A stretch of 64,000 nucleotides of DNA from Termitomyces sp. T153 (lineage: Eukaryota; Basidiomycota; Agaricomycetes; Agaricales; Lyophyllaceae). Numbering within the stretch: position 1 is the stretch's first letter; the number at the start of each line of letters is the position of its first letter. The position numbers and the translations under genes are program-made. Under the pieces are notes generated by a model. The model was not told the DNA's origin. It did no database searches and saw nothing but the letters and a program-made list of their open reading frames with translations. Shown one piece after another: positions 11,840 through 24,008 of the stretch. The stretch lies in NCBI GenBank assembly GCA_018296165.2, contig JACKQL020000008.1, forward strand, positions 806,001 to 870,000, read 5' to 3'.

Positions 11840-14115
11840 GTTTTGTGAGCCATTGAAGCCTTAAGGAATTGGGAGACTTATGTGTGAGCATGTGGGTCAA
11901 ATAGACACATGATTCCATCCAAGTCTATGGTAGCTTCATTATGGGTTAGTTGGTTGGATAAAAGACTTGAGAAGACTGAGACAGATACCTTGTAAGTTGC
12001 AGAATAGGAAATAGTCCTGAGAGTAGACAACAGAGAAATATACAAATGCATGAATAGCCTTTATCATATTATCTGATGCCTCAACAAAAATATCATTTCC
12101 AGTAAATTTGTGAACTTCTGGGTCTAAAGGACCACAAGGAAGGAGTAGCATAGCAATGAAGTCTTGGAAAGGAAGATGGAGACTGCCCAATGTCAACACA
12201 TCAAGTGTTCCAAGTATTGAATTTGGATAATTGAAATAGAACTCTGAAGAATAAATAAGTCAGCATATAGCCAAGATTATTGAGAAATGATACTAACTGG
12301 GGATGGTTTTCAATCCTTGAGCTATGGTATGTTCATCAAATTTCCTTTTGAACCAATGGCACAGAGCTAATAGCTCATACTCACCCACTAAATTCCTCTT
12401 CACCTCATTGCATGTTGTTTGCTCATCTGAATTGTGAGTCAAGGCATATTCTCAGCCATCCAACCAAGCCTACAAATCATACAAGATGTCAATATAGATA
12501 TATGGTAGGCAACAAGACAATATTACTTACATATATGGCATATTTGGTGGCACCACAGCCAATATAGCCAGTAATGCTCCAGGTATTATTCTCCTGAGAA
12601 GCAGCCTCACCATGGATCCAGTCAGTGGCAATCTCAATATTTTCTTTCTCTTCAGATGTTGTCAAAACAACTGCACTATCATCCAGAACAACAGCTGTAG
12701 ATCTAGTGAAGGTGTATCTGTGCATAGGTGGGTTGTGCATCCATTGTGGTGGTGACATGGGCAGATTCCAACATTTGAATGCACTTTTGAGTACAATCTT
12801 TGAGGTAGACTCAGAGGTAACTGAACAAGAAACTGATATCTTTTTGGAACCTAATGCAGATACTAATGACATAGTGTCAGCTCATTCATGTTTAAGGCTC
12901 TTCTTTTGCAGAGAGCCTGAAATGGTTGCTGAATTCTAGAATATGAATGAGTATATTAATATTTTATGGTGTAAGGCTCAAAAGCAGTTACCAAATAATT
13001 AGAAACAGACTCTGAGTCTGATGCCATGATTGCCACATGGATCTTGATGATAGAAGACTTGATGTTTGACTCGGCTGTAAGCTTTTGTGTTTTGAATTCT
13101 TTGAACATCTCAGAGAGGTCTGGTGCAGTCAAAATGACTCAATGAAGAATAGTCATTGCTGGCACCACTACAATCAGCTAAAAGCTGAAAGTTTCCCCTA
13201 TACATTAAAAATTAACAATCACTCCATCTGATTAAAACTATACATACCATGTCCATTCATCAGCTTCAGCATTGGTGTTATGATAGTCATCCTTCACTTG
13301 TTGAAGAAGTTCATCTAAACATGCTTTTGTTTCCCTCAATTTGTCAAATGTACAACAAACATGTATGCCAGGCTGTACCTGCACCACATTTCTGTCAATT
13401 CTCTAAAACTATTACAAAGCCATGTAATTTACCTCAACAAGCTTGGACTTTTCATCATACCTCCACAAAACAGCCATGATAGTGATGCCCTTTTCTTCTT
13501 CATGAAGCTTAGCTTTGGCTTTCTTCTGCTGCTATTCAAGAGTAATCTGGCATGCTCTTGAAAGATTGTTGAGAATATTACTAGAGCCTGTTTTTTGAAC
13601 TGTACAAGGAGGACCAATATGAAGTCTAGTATTCAATGCATGCACATGATGAGCTCCTGCCTGAGACAGTATATCTGAAACCAAGTCTGCAATGTTGTCA
13701 TGGTCTTGTACTCTGGACACATCCAAAGAAACAGCAGAATCATTCTGAACAAGCAAGTGTGCTACACCAGGAAGTGTAAAGATTTCATGAGGAACTTGAG
13801 GTTGGTTTCCTACCATGGATATGCTTAACCACTAATAATGTCATGACATTAAGTGAAAACTTATGATAGTGACTAATACAACTGTTACACAGTCCAGCTG
13901 AGATTCCACCATATAGCAAGCCACATCCAGCACACTGAGGCTTATCCTAGAGAAGACATTAGTGAGACTTAGTAATATATAATTGAGTTCAATATACACA
14001 TGTTAATAGCTCAAAGTTCAGCTGTAGAAAGACTAGGCTTGCAAGCATGACACTGAGAGCAGATCTGACTGTCCAGACATGGAAACATGAAAGAGCAAGC
14101 TTTGCAAGTAGCCAT
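11840..14115 (-). pseudogene. Alpha-type (MHCK/EF2K-like) protein kinase relic with N-terminal zinc fingers
   Basis: Read on the minus strand, a start at 14115 gives a C-x2-C ... C-x2-C zinc ribbon (CKAC ... CSQCHAC). A second follows near 13880-13930 (CAGCGLLY ... LCNSC). After a linker (13816-12880) comes the kinase. TGYIGCGATKYAIY near 12545-12590 resembles the nucleotide-binding loop, and KAIHAFVYFS and LFCNLQGI near 11985-12070 the core. LDGIMCLFDPHAHT near 11875-11920 resembles the conserved DP-x-HT element. From memory of the family, Agaricomycetes have many kinases of this zinc-finger plus alpha-kinase type. Stops and introns prevent a full model. It lies inside element A, opposite to its polarity. 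Confidence 0.55.
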
Positions 14116-14199
14116 TGGAGCAAGAGATTTGAATACTTTAACTCAGTTGTGTTCAACAGCTTAAATACAATGAAAAATGCTAAATATCAAAAGATATGA

Positions 14200-15440
14200 G
14201 GTCAAAGTCTAAAATTGTAGATACCATAAAGAATCAAGGTACAACATGAGGAAAGCAGCTGATGGAAAAACAAGTGGATAAAGACCCTTGAAAACAGGCC
14301 AAACATTGTCAAATGTCAAATCCTGGACTTCAAGTGTGTCATAAGCTGCCTGAGCACATTCTACAAACTCTGGAGTTGCAAATGCCAAGAGTTGATCACC
14401 ACCCATCTCCTTCTTGATTTTGCAAAGGATGTTGACAATCCACTGGAAGAAGACAGTTCTTGCCACCCCATTGCTCTGGGAATTTGAATGCTGTATTGCA
14501 AGACATTCCTGATGGGCCAGGCTTGTTGGAGTCATTTTGTGATTTGAACCCATTTCTTTCTTTCATGAATTGTTTGAGGACTTTCCATATAAGCTTGGCC
14601 CAGAACCATCAACATAGCTCTCTACAAATAATATAGTTGATCAATGACATCTATGACTTACATACAAAGACACAGGATCTACTGCTGATTCTTGTTGTTC
14701 TCATTATACCATCCCTCAAGTATTCCCCTCTCAAACACATCAACTGCAGTCAAGTTGCAGATATCCCCACAAACATTCCACAACAATATTATGGATGCTT
14801 CAAAGGTAAATGTGAGCAGGAAGCTCATTCATTTCCATATCAGAATGGAAAATTTCACTAGCATAGATGTAATTAGTATATATAATGCTCTAATTACTCT
14901 TGACTAACTACAAGACATTTTGAAGACTGTAAAGAAGAGTAGTCTCAGAACTGCAATCAGTGCAGAGTTGGATAGGAATGCCTAGGTACAAGAAGTTAGT
15001 TATTAGAGTGACTCAATAAAAGAAATGAAGACCTACCACCATGCTTCTCAACACAGCACAGAAACAGGTATCCAATGATCTGATTATGATGGTTGCTTGG
15101 TGCAATATCAGCATAAAGCCAAAGACCTGTTGCTTCATCTACAAAGCTGTATATAGGAAAACCATTTTATACAGCTTATCATGGCCATTGCAAGACCAGC
15201 ACTCATGTATCCTAAGTGGAGCCTTGAGATGCCAAACAATTTTACATGCTGAGGGGTTCCCCTTTTCAAAGCCTTGAGGATCATGCATCCTCATGGTTTC
15301 ACAGACAAAAACACATGGTAAGTGTTGGCTTTTGCAAGATGTAATTTGATGGCAGATAGTACCTGGTCTTGCACAACCAGCTGGGTCAAGATCAAGTTGC
15401 TCTAACACAAGCTGCTCCACTTCTGATTGAGTCTTGTTAT
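14200..15440 (-). pseudogene. Unidentified decayed coding region
   Basis: Two minus-strand frames stay open without frame-sized gaps: 14209-14553 (114 codons) and 15139-15420 (93 codons). Their composition is protein-like, and the second is cysteine-rich with several C-x(4-7)-C pairs. I recognise no family. They lie just upstream of the alpha-kinase relic on the same strand, inside the foreign block in element A, so they may belong to the same captured segment. Confidence 0.3.
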
Positions 15441-15449
15441 TGAGGTTTT

Positions 15450-15640
15450 ATGACTTCAAGCACATTTGACAGAGCTTGCACTGATTATAGTCATTCTATA
15501 GCTGAACATAGCCAATATGTAGTCAGAGCTCTGCTTCTTGTTGAGTCTTATTATAAATCCATTATGACTTCAAGCACATTTGACAGAGCTTGCACTGATT
15601 ATAGTCATTCTATAGCTGAACATAGCCAATATTTAGTCAA
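15450..15640 (+). repeat. 114-bp tandem duplication
   Basis: Two nearly identical copies begin with ATGACTTCAAGC at 15450 and 15564. The period is 114 bp, a multiple of three. They differ at about one base over the roughly 77 bp that can be compared in the second copy. The near-identity means the duplication is recent compared with the surrounding decay. Confidence 0.85.
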
Positions 15641-16339
15641 TGTACCTCAGATAGATTCTGTGATCATGTGCAAGATGGTGTGCAATTGCTTCATTCAAGT
15701 CCATAAGCTGTTCATGATACTCTTTCAGAGCAGCCCACAAATCAGGGGTCATCCTTCTTGGCTGGACCATCATGAGAAAAATTGAAACATAATTGGCCTC
15801 ATTATCTCACTTTTAATGCCATGCTGGCTTTTCCCAATGGGATTATGGTTGTTAGAGCTGGACATTAGCTAAAGACTGGTCTAATACTGGTCCATTGTTG
15901 CCTGTTTTAAAGGGTCTCATAAGTGGCTGAGGATATACACAATTCAATAGAATAGACTTACTGCTTCTGAGTGGCATGTATCAGAAACACATTAAGACCA
16001 TCTGCTGAATTACATTGAGTGAAGAAGACACAAGGACAATGTTCATCTAGAATATCATGGCCATTGCATGACCATCTTCCATGCACTTAAGAGCACATAG
16101 TAGTAGTTAGTGTTTGTTGTAAAGTATAAACCATTAAAGCATTTGCATACCTGAAGCCTCAATGTTCAATTTAGCATGTGCCACACTCACAACAGTCATG
16201 GCAAATTCTTGAGTGGACAACTGCAACAGGCTCAACTATCACCAAGTAATGCACAGCCCTCTTTATTGCAAGCATTAGAGGTACTTGACTTTGTTGAGCT
16301 TCTGCATTCAACCCCAAGAAGGAGTGAGTACTGATCTAC

Positions 16340-17010
16340 TAGGCCAGACAAGGTGGGTGAGTCACAAACATTTGTAATAATGTTTGATTCTCAGCCTTGT
16401 CTAACTCTTCAACTTTCTATTTCAAAACCTCAAGTATCATCAAGTTTCACTTACTCATCTACCAGGCCAGTCAAGGCAAGTCACAAACATTTGTAATAAT
16501 GTTTGATTCTCAGCCTTGTCTGACTCTTTGACTTTTGTTTTTCACGTGGAAGTTCACAGACTATATTTGGTCATATTTGGTCAAGAAACAAGCAAGGCAT
16601 GAAAACATATGTCCACTATATCACATTTTGAACTTGGTGAAAAATGGGAGGAATATGAGTTCCCATGGTCAACCCCAAGTGTAAAGACATAGACTAGTAG
16701 CAGTAGTGATTAATAGTATCAGCTAATTCTACTCTAATAGCCTTGAGTTAGGCAAGTCACAAACATTGTAATGATGTTTGATTCTCAAGCCTTGTCTCAG
16801 ATGCCAAAAACCCCAAGTATATGATCAAGTACTCACTTACTAGATCAGTCAAGGCAAGTCACAAACATTGTAATAACTAACAATTGATTTTCAGCCTTGT
16901 CTGACTCTTCAACTTTTGTTTTTCATGTGGAAGTTCACATACCATATTTGGTCATGTTTGGTCAAGAAACAAGTGAGGCATGAAAACATATGTCCACTAT
17001 ATCACATTGA
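16340..17010 (+). repeat. Local repeat cluster, four partial copies
   Basis: A segment reading GGCAAGTCACAAACAT-TGTAATAATG...CAGCCTTGTCT occurs near 16375, 16473, 16750 and 16850. The second and fourth copies continue for about 150 bp through TTCA(C/T)GTGGAAGTTCACA and CATGAAAACATATGTCCAC. The arrangement suggests one larger unit of about 370 bp, itself made of a doubled core. It encodes nothing I can recognise. Confidence 0.75.
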
Positions 17011-17339
17011 GCACTTTTCAATGGTACAGAGGGTATATGACAATCTAAGGGAGTTTAAACTCATTTGTTATGAAATGTCATGTATTCTATCAAAAAACAT
17101 ATGGAAAAACCATATGTATTAGGGAAAGAACAGTGTAATACAAGCTCAGAATAGTATTACATACTATAGTACTTGATATGCTATGGCTACTCTCTATTGT
17201 AACAGGGTGCCAATTCTCCCAGTCACCTCTAAAAAAGCATGATCTGCTTGACTACCAATGCTTCTACTAGTCAAAAGTTGACCTGACCCCAGAGGCCAAC
17301 CATACATAGTCCCATCCAGGACTAGTAGATGGAATCATT

Positions 17340-18300
17340 TTTTAATCAGAAAACAACAAACAAGAGAAGTCATTGGACACAAGTTCTGCCAAGAACAGAG
17401 AAATGGAAATGATCATGACCAGGGCAAAAACAGCAAGCTGTGAGAGATGGATGGAGGAGGGTTGACATGCTTTAGGTGTGGTGGCAAGGGCCACTACTCA
17501 TACAATTGAAAACAGCCCAACACCAAAGATAGGAAGCCTTGAGTGCAGGTTAGAGCAGCACCTACCACTGATTAGGATCAGGAAAGTAAACTCAACTCTG
17601 GCAATGAGCCAGAGGAGGAAGAGGGCTATGAGTCAGACCAAGAAAATGAAAATGTAGTGGCTGTGGATGAGATCCACAACATAGAGAACAATGGAGAGTA
17701 CATCACTGTAGATGTGTATGACAATGACTACTATGCACAGGACAGTGATTTGAAGCACTTAATGGCTCTGATAGACTACATAGCCAGTGAGTTCAATAGA
17801 CTACTGGGAGTGTTTCCAATGAAGATATACAAGGTGATCTTGAATATGATACCAAAACAATGGGTGCAGCCAAAGGTGAGATGTGAGGATAAAGAGTGCC
17901 TTGTGACATATGTGGAAGTGAATGGCCATAAGGCCTGGACCTTATGGGATTCAGGGAGCACAACCACTGGAATAATGCCACAATTTTGCCAAGTACATGA
18001 TGTACTAGTATAATGGTTAGTGGAACCACTTACACTACAGTTGGAGACTGTAAGCAGCTAAGCAATAGTGCAATTTGGCATGTACATCAAGTTAGGAGTT
18101 CCCGGAACTGCATCCAGGGAGTATGTGGATGTAGCTAACTTCAATTAGTATGAAATGATTGTGAGCACACCCTACATGAGGAAGAATAACATGGTCCTGG
18201 ACTTTGAATGCAACCAGGTCATTGTGAATGGGAAGGCCACTCCTGTAGTGAAAGTGGCAGTCAAGGATGTGGATGAATAACTCTATTGGTATTGATCAAC
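17340..18300 (+). pseudogene. Gypsy element A: zinc knuckle and protease relic
   Basis: A CCHC zinc knuckle of gag starts at about 17458 (C-x2-C-x4-H; the last Cys position is now a stop). Some 480 bp later the aspartic protease reads ECLVTYVEVNGHKAWTLWDSG and STTTGIMPQF, with the catalytic DSG triad intact near 17950. The flap and following (F--YEMIVSTPYMRKNNMVLDF near 18140-18200) match E3 and the Gypsy protease pattern. An open frame of 118 codons covers 17657-18013. Stops occur before and after. This is where element A resumes after the foreign block. Confidence 0.8.
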
Positions 18301-18359
18301 AGAGAAAAGGCAGGGACTGAGAAGAAATTGACTCCATAGTAGGCAGAGTAGACCTACAG

Positions 18360-19640
18360 TAATGGACATGGAAGAAGAGGTGTTGGCTGTAGCAAACCTG
18401 CCACAGGACCACCCTGCATTAATGATACTCAAGAGCAAGTATCAGGCTGATCTGAGGCAAGAAGGGCCACATAGAGAGGTCCATGGTGGTTCAGAGAAAC
18501 TACCTAGGTTAGCAATTTCCAATGCAAGTTCTGCAAAAAAAGCAAGAGCTGAGGACAAGTCCTCAACAGAGCTCAGGAATTGATGGAGAAGGGATAAAGC
18601 TAGGAGCCCGGAGTGCCCAGCCTACAATGTAAAAACTTCAGGTTGAGGACCCTATCAGCGATGAAAACAAACATAGTATGCTGAAGCAATCTGATGTGAT
18701 AATGCTACTCTTGAAGGATAGACCAGTACCATCCCCTGACTTTGATTGGGCTTTTGACCCTCATATGCCACAAGAATGGAATGAAGTTGTGGCATCCATG
18801 CAAGCATGGGAAGAAAGTAGGTCTGCTCATGGAGAAGGAGTGTACCAGCAAGCAACTAAGAAAGAGATCTCTGCAGCAATGGAGATCAGCCATGAAGGAG
18901 ACTACTTGAGGGTGATATGAGTGGGCTGAGCACCAGTGCAGCTTGTCAGAGGAAAGGATGAGCAGCTAGGAGAATCAAGTGATTGGTATTGATATCATTT
19001 ACCACAGTGCCCAATAGCACTGTAACAACAGCTTAGAGAGAAGATGAATAGGTATATTCCCACTCAATGGTGAGAAGCATGGACCACATCACAAGTGGTG
19101 CCATTACTGTGCATTCCTAAGAACAGGACCTTGAGAACAGCATTGGATGCATGCTAATGCAGTGATAACACCATTAAGGATGCAACTCCATTATTTGATC
19201 AAGATGTAATATGGGAATATGTGGCTCAGGCCAAGTATAGGTCAAAAATCAACCTTATAGATGCATATGAGCAGGTGTGGATTTTCACAGCAAATATTCC
19301 CAGTATTTTTGTCAATTGCTGGCACATAAAATTATGCAGATAGGGGATTGCAATGCTCCAGCAACATTTCAAAGGCTGATGACATCAATCTTTACAGACA
19401 TCATTAGTAACTTTATGCACTTTTACTTAGATGACATTTTCATCTACTCTGACTCAATTGAGGATCATGAGCAGCATCTTAGAGTGATCTTTAAACATCT
19501 TAGAGCAAATTTGCTCTATCTAAAGTGGAAGAAATGTGAGTTGTATTTGGATAAGGTGGATTGTTTGGGCCATGTCATCAACAGTCATGGTATTCACTCA
19601 GACCATGGCAAACTGGATTAAGTATGGGAGTGGAGGACTC
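18360..19640 (+). pseudogene. Gypsy element A: reverse transcriptase relic
   Basis: The pre-RT linker is at 18660-18900. The RT core is best read in the open frame 19277-19621, which holds the catalytic YLDD box intact at 19424-19435. IFIYSDS--DHEQHLR and LGHVINSHGIHSD follow. Earlier RT motifs are broken by stops and shifts (for example ATFQRLMTSIF is kept, but the LSDAYEQ region is degraded to a LIDAYEQ-like piece). Gene order is as in E1, and the copy is slightly less decayed at the active site. Confidence 0.85.
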
Positions 19641-20260
19641 CATGGAATTACAATGATATGCAGTGCTTTGTTGGATTAGTGAACTACATATTGAAATTCT
19701 TGCTAGATGTTATAACATACACAGGGCTATTGATGGCCATTACACAGAATGGCTTGCCATTCTACTGGTGGCCAATATATCAATGGTGCTTCAACATAAT
19801 TAAACATATCTGTGATCAAATGCCAGTTATTCAACCTATAGGCCCACAGTGTGATGAGCCTATATGGCTCATTTGTGATGCATCCAAGACTGAGTTGGAG
19901 CAATGTATGGGCAGGGGACCATCTGGCAGACCTGTTAACCCATGGAGTTTATGTCAAAGAAGTTTACAAATTCCCAGCAGAACTATGCTGTTTACAAACT
20001 TGAGATTCTGGCAATCCTAGAAGCCCTCCTCAAGTGGGAGGATAAGTCGATGGGATATCTAATACATGTTATAGCAGACTATAAAGTGCTTGAACTCTTT
20101 AAGATGCAAGTAATGCTATCTTCATGACAGCATAGGTGGATAGACTATTTGGCTTGTTATCAGTTCAACATCACTTATGTCAAGGAGAAACTGAACAAGG
20201 TGGCCAATTGCCTGTCTAGGTATTTTGAAAGCAACATGCTAAAGGATGTGCATAACTCAC
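19641..20260 (+). pseudogene. Gypsy element A: RNase H relic
   Basis: FVGLVNYILKFL near 19665 is the RT thumb/connection. WLICDASKTELEQ near 19865 starts RNase H with its first Asp. The AVYKLEILAILEALLKWEDK segment near 19990-20050 is the second block, and YLACYQFNITYVKE-LNKVANCL near 20150-20215 ends the domain. Stops and frame changes are present. Confidence 0.75.
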
Positions 20261-21480
20261 ACAATTATGTCAATGCAGGATGTGCATAACTCATACAATT
20301 ATGTCAATGCAGACATCTACATTGATCCTCAAGGCAAGGACCTGCTATACTATCAGTATAGGGAAGCAAAGGAGAATATCATTGAGATTTGGACTATGCA
20401 GGCATAGGAGCTGCAGTGGAGTTGATGTATACAGGAAAAGCATGAGGTACAGAACCTTGAGGTGGAAGCTATGACTCAGGTGGGTAGTCCTGTGGCACAT
20501 GCCACAGGTGGACAAATGAATGACATGTTGGAGAAGGAGGCAATGGTGGCAGATGTAGTAGACATGGCTCCTAAGTTGCTGCCTCTGCCAGAGTACAATG
20601 ACAAGGAAGTTTGTGGTACAATACAGAAAGAGTATAATCAGGATAGGATGCTATTGGTGGTTGTGGATTACTCCTCTGAGCACCTAAGGTTTCACTTTGA
20701 TGGAGAATTTGTGTGGACCTCAAAAGACAGTGTGTTCTTTGTCTTTCAAGAATTTGGCCCTTGATTGTGTGAGTGGTGGAACAGGCTCATAACATTGTTA
20801 GCCACTTTGGCATGTAGAAGACCATTGATGATATCTGGCAATAGTACTAGTAGCCCAAGCTGAGTATAGAGTTTACTCACTTTTGTGTTCTAATAAACAG
20901 CCAGTGGGCAAGTTACATTCCTTGCCTATTCCTATAAAGCCTTGGAACTCAATAGGAATGGACTTTATGGGGTCATTTTCAAAGTCAAAAGGGTTTAACT
21001 ATCTATGGGTGGTTATCTGTTGCATAATGAGCATGGTCCATCTCATTACAGTAAACATGACAACTAAAGCATCAGAATTGTCATGGATTCACCTGTGTGA
21101 TATAGTAAGGCTGCATAGCCTCCCAAGCTCCATTGTTAGCAACCATGACTCAAAGTTCATGTCAAAGTAGTGGAGAGAGCTCTACAGCATGTTAGAGGCA
21201 TGATTACTGATGTCTACTTCCTTCTATCTGCAGACAGATGGTCAGATAAAGTGGGCCAATCAGAACATTGTTCAAATATTGAGGGCAATGGTGCATCATG
21301 ATCAGAAAAACTGAGTTGACAGGATTCTCCTAATGGAGTTTGCAATTAACACAAGCATGTTGGATACTATAGAGTATGTGCCATTTGACCTGGTTGGAGA
21401 GTACATGCCCTACATGCTGAAGGAGATCAGGTATGAGGAAAGAATACATAGGGGGGTCTGAAAAGGATTCTGGGCTCAAG
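20261..21480 (+). pseudogene. Gypsy element A: integrase relic
   Basis: The core is read at 20883-21170 and beyond. IGMDFMGSFSKSKG carries the first catalytic Asp, but the second motif reads IVSNHDSKF and the Glu motif reads GQIKWANQN. By comparison with E1 (SDHD, TECANQ) two of the three catalytic residues are lost. The EFAINTSMLDTIEYVPF end block is recognisable near 21340-21390. A short direct repeat of GGATGTGCATAACTCA at 20245 and 20279 lies just upstream. Confidence 0.75.
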
Positions 21481-21960
21481 ATAGGTGCCCTGGTATACCT
21501 GTTGACTGAGAACATGAACCTGCTAAAAGGCAGGGCTGGAAAGTTGTGTCTAAAATTCTGGAGGCTTTTGCAAAGTCATCAAATTATATGCTGAAGTTGC
21601 CAATGGCCTGGTCAAGCACAATATTGTGTCAAAGTTTCATGTGTTGTTGCTATAACTGTACTGACTGACAAATGATACTATGTTTCCTAACAGGGCAAGC
21701 CTGGCCCTATATGACTTTAGCATGGTTGATGACCACAAATAGTTTATGGAGGACTTGATGGGCTATCAGTGAGATGCCTAAGGTTGCCTAGAATTTGAAG
21801 TTTAGTGGTCAAAGAGGGATACCACCTGGGAACCATATGTGTTGTGCTCACAACTAGCAGTGCTAGACTGCTATCTGGAGCTGCAGGAAGCAAAGCACCT
21901 TAGCCAGTTGGTGAGGGCACACCTGGATGGCAGAAGTGATGGCATTAGTAATGGTCTGAT
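21481..21960 (+). pseudogene. Gypsy element A: integrase C-terminus and chromodomain relic
   Basis: GALVYLLTENMNLLKG near 21490, VSKFHVLLL near 21635 and MFPNRASLALYDF near 21680 repeat the E1 arrangement. LEFEV-WSKRDTTWEP near 21795-21835 is the chromodomain remnant and keeps its aromatic WEP-type end. The frame is broken. Confidence 0.65.
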
Positions 21961-22638
21961 TTCTAGACTTGGAAAAAAAGTTGCTCACTCACTTTGACAT
22001 CAATGGCTGAACAGCAAATAATGAATGCACAGATCATACCTAGTGCACAGAGTCAGAACATAGTAGGCTCTGGAGGAGAGGGAGTGCCCACAGGCATGAT
22101 GGTGGATCAGGTACAGCTCCAAGTTGTGCCTCAGAGCATGTAGCAAACACAAGTACAGATGCAAGCTCCAGTCATGCTCCAGAGCATGCAACTTCATGTG
22201 CAGCTGAAGATGTGCATGCATGGTGTGCATGCATTCTAAGGCAGAGCACAACAACTACCCTAGCCAGCAGTATTTCCACAGTATTTTGTACAGATTCCTG
22301 TCTAGTTGAGTCATGGTGAGCAGCTCGCTGAGTGGCAGAGATTGATTGGTCCATTCCCAGCCTCAGATGTTCAGCCAAGAGCAAATGCCCTTGTTCAATC
22401 CATATTTTGGCATGTCATCCTTGATGCAAGGACAGTTTCCCATGGCAAGTTGGGGCATGATGCCCCAACAATTGACTTAGGCATTACAAGTGGCAGTGCT
22501 TCAGCAGGCCCAAATGGGCCAGACTCCAATGGTTCCTGCTATGGCAATGACCACAGTGCCACATGTAGAGAGTCACATCCAGATAATGGATATGGATATA
22601 GAAGCAGCAGCAATGCATTCAGCATGGTCTGCACATTC

Positions 22639-22789
22639 CAGATCCCCACCACACTGGGACAGGCATGTGTGCAGGAGGGAGGCTGTTAATGGCCGTTATC
22701 CCCAGAGAAACAACCTCAGATGAGTGGGTCATGGAGATTAACAGCCTCCCTCCTGCACTCCATGCCTGTCTCAGTGTGGTGGGAATCTG
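22639..22789. repeat. Imperfect inverted repeat with 52/53-bp arms
   Basis: The left arm 22639-22690 and the right arm 22737-22789 are reverse complements, with a handful of mismatches. Each arm includes GCAGGAGGGAGGCTGTTAAT or its complement. The 46-bp spacer makes a long hairpin possible. Confidence 0.85.
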
Positions 22790-23521
22790 ATTGGATGCCA
22801 CAAGGAGCACTCATGATAGAAGGGCAGCATTGCCTAGGTTGAAGATGTCCCCACAAGGGTCTCCACTGCCCAGAACAAGAGACTTGCCTCCACAACAGGG
22901 CAAGTATGATAGTTAGAGGCTGTGGCAGGAGCCACAAATGCAAATAGCTTCCCTGCCATAGTATTTAGCAGCAGAGAAGAGTAAAGGGCACATGGAGGTG
23001 GAATTATTGAGTCAGGAGGAGAACCCTGACTCAGAATTGTTGAGACAGAGGCTGATCCAAGCAGGTCAGTGAGTACCATTGGGGATCACAATATTGCAGG
23101 ACCTGATCATAAGAGTACTCTTGGCAGGGCTATTCAACACTATTCAGCTGTTGCAAGAGCAATAGTGCAACACAGTGAAGCAGTTCACCCAAGTGTTCAA
23201 GAGGTGGGTGCCAACTCTAGGAGAAGCACACAAGGGCTCTCCCACCCTCAGATGCATCTATGAAGATTGATATGGCAAGTCAGGAGAAAGGCCAGAGTGC
23301 AATGCCAGATATAGGAGGTACTGCTGCAGGGCAGAATTTGTCCAGGTCCCTACATGCTCCCAAATCCTTCAAGGGGCAAGTGATTTGGAAAGATAACATT
23401 GGGCATCTTTCCACTGTATTAATTCCTGCCAATGTGCCACTAGCAGCCAAGGAAAGTAGTATCCATTTTCTGCCAGAGCAGAGGTGGAAATGCTCCATGG
23501 TAGTGACTCTATCTTTGTCCC

Positions 23522-24008
23522 TAATATAGATAGAGCATTCCATGGATAAACCCAATAGAAGGCAAGCAGACACAAGCAACAAGCAAGAGTCAAAAGAGCA
23601 TGGAGTGGCTAAGAGTTGGGTGAGGAGCAAGCATAGCAAGCCAAATGTGAGTAACAATGCTAGAGCTCTTACAGTCAGATCAATGGATAGGCCAGGAGAA
23701 CACTGCTAGTGTTTGGTCAGAGGATATTCTATCCTGCTGAATGGCTTATATACTACATCTGTGGTTATGCTATGACTAATGCTATCTGTGGTAAGCAGCC
23801 TGAGTATGCTAAGCAATGATCACTAACAATATGTCAAAAGGAGAAATAGAGTCCAATGACTATAAAGGGCTGACTAATACTAATTGGAGAGTGCAGAGCT
23901 TAGTGGCTGGTCAATTGGATGTGCTAGAGATGATGCTACACCTATGACTAAGGCCAGATAGAGTTGGAGTTACCCATCAGAATTACTTAATGGGGTCATC
24001 TCCTAACA
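23522..24008 (+). repeat. Decayed solo LTR B copy inside element A
   Basis: It matches LTR B (26599-27085) along 487 bp, the same length. Differences are mostly C/T and G/A changes, and the terminal TGTAAGGGGACAA repeats are eroded here. No target duplication is visible. The two copies flank the 3' LTR of element A but lie in different host elements, so they are independent insertions. Confidence 0.75.

Noticed and set aside
15450..15785. 111-codon frame containing a perfect 38-residue repeat
   Set aside because: It is created by a DNA-level tandem duplication. No homology and decayed surroundings.
16340..17010. CRISPR-like impression from repeated 40-50 bp units
   Set aside because: Copies are unequal, spacing is irregular and the organism is a eukaryote.
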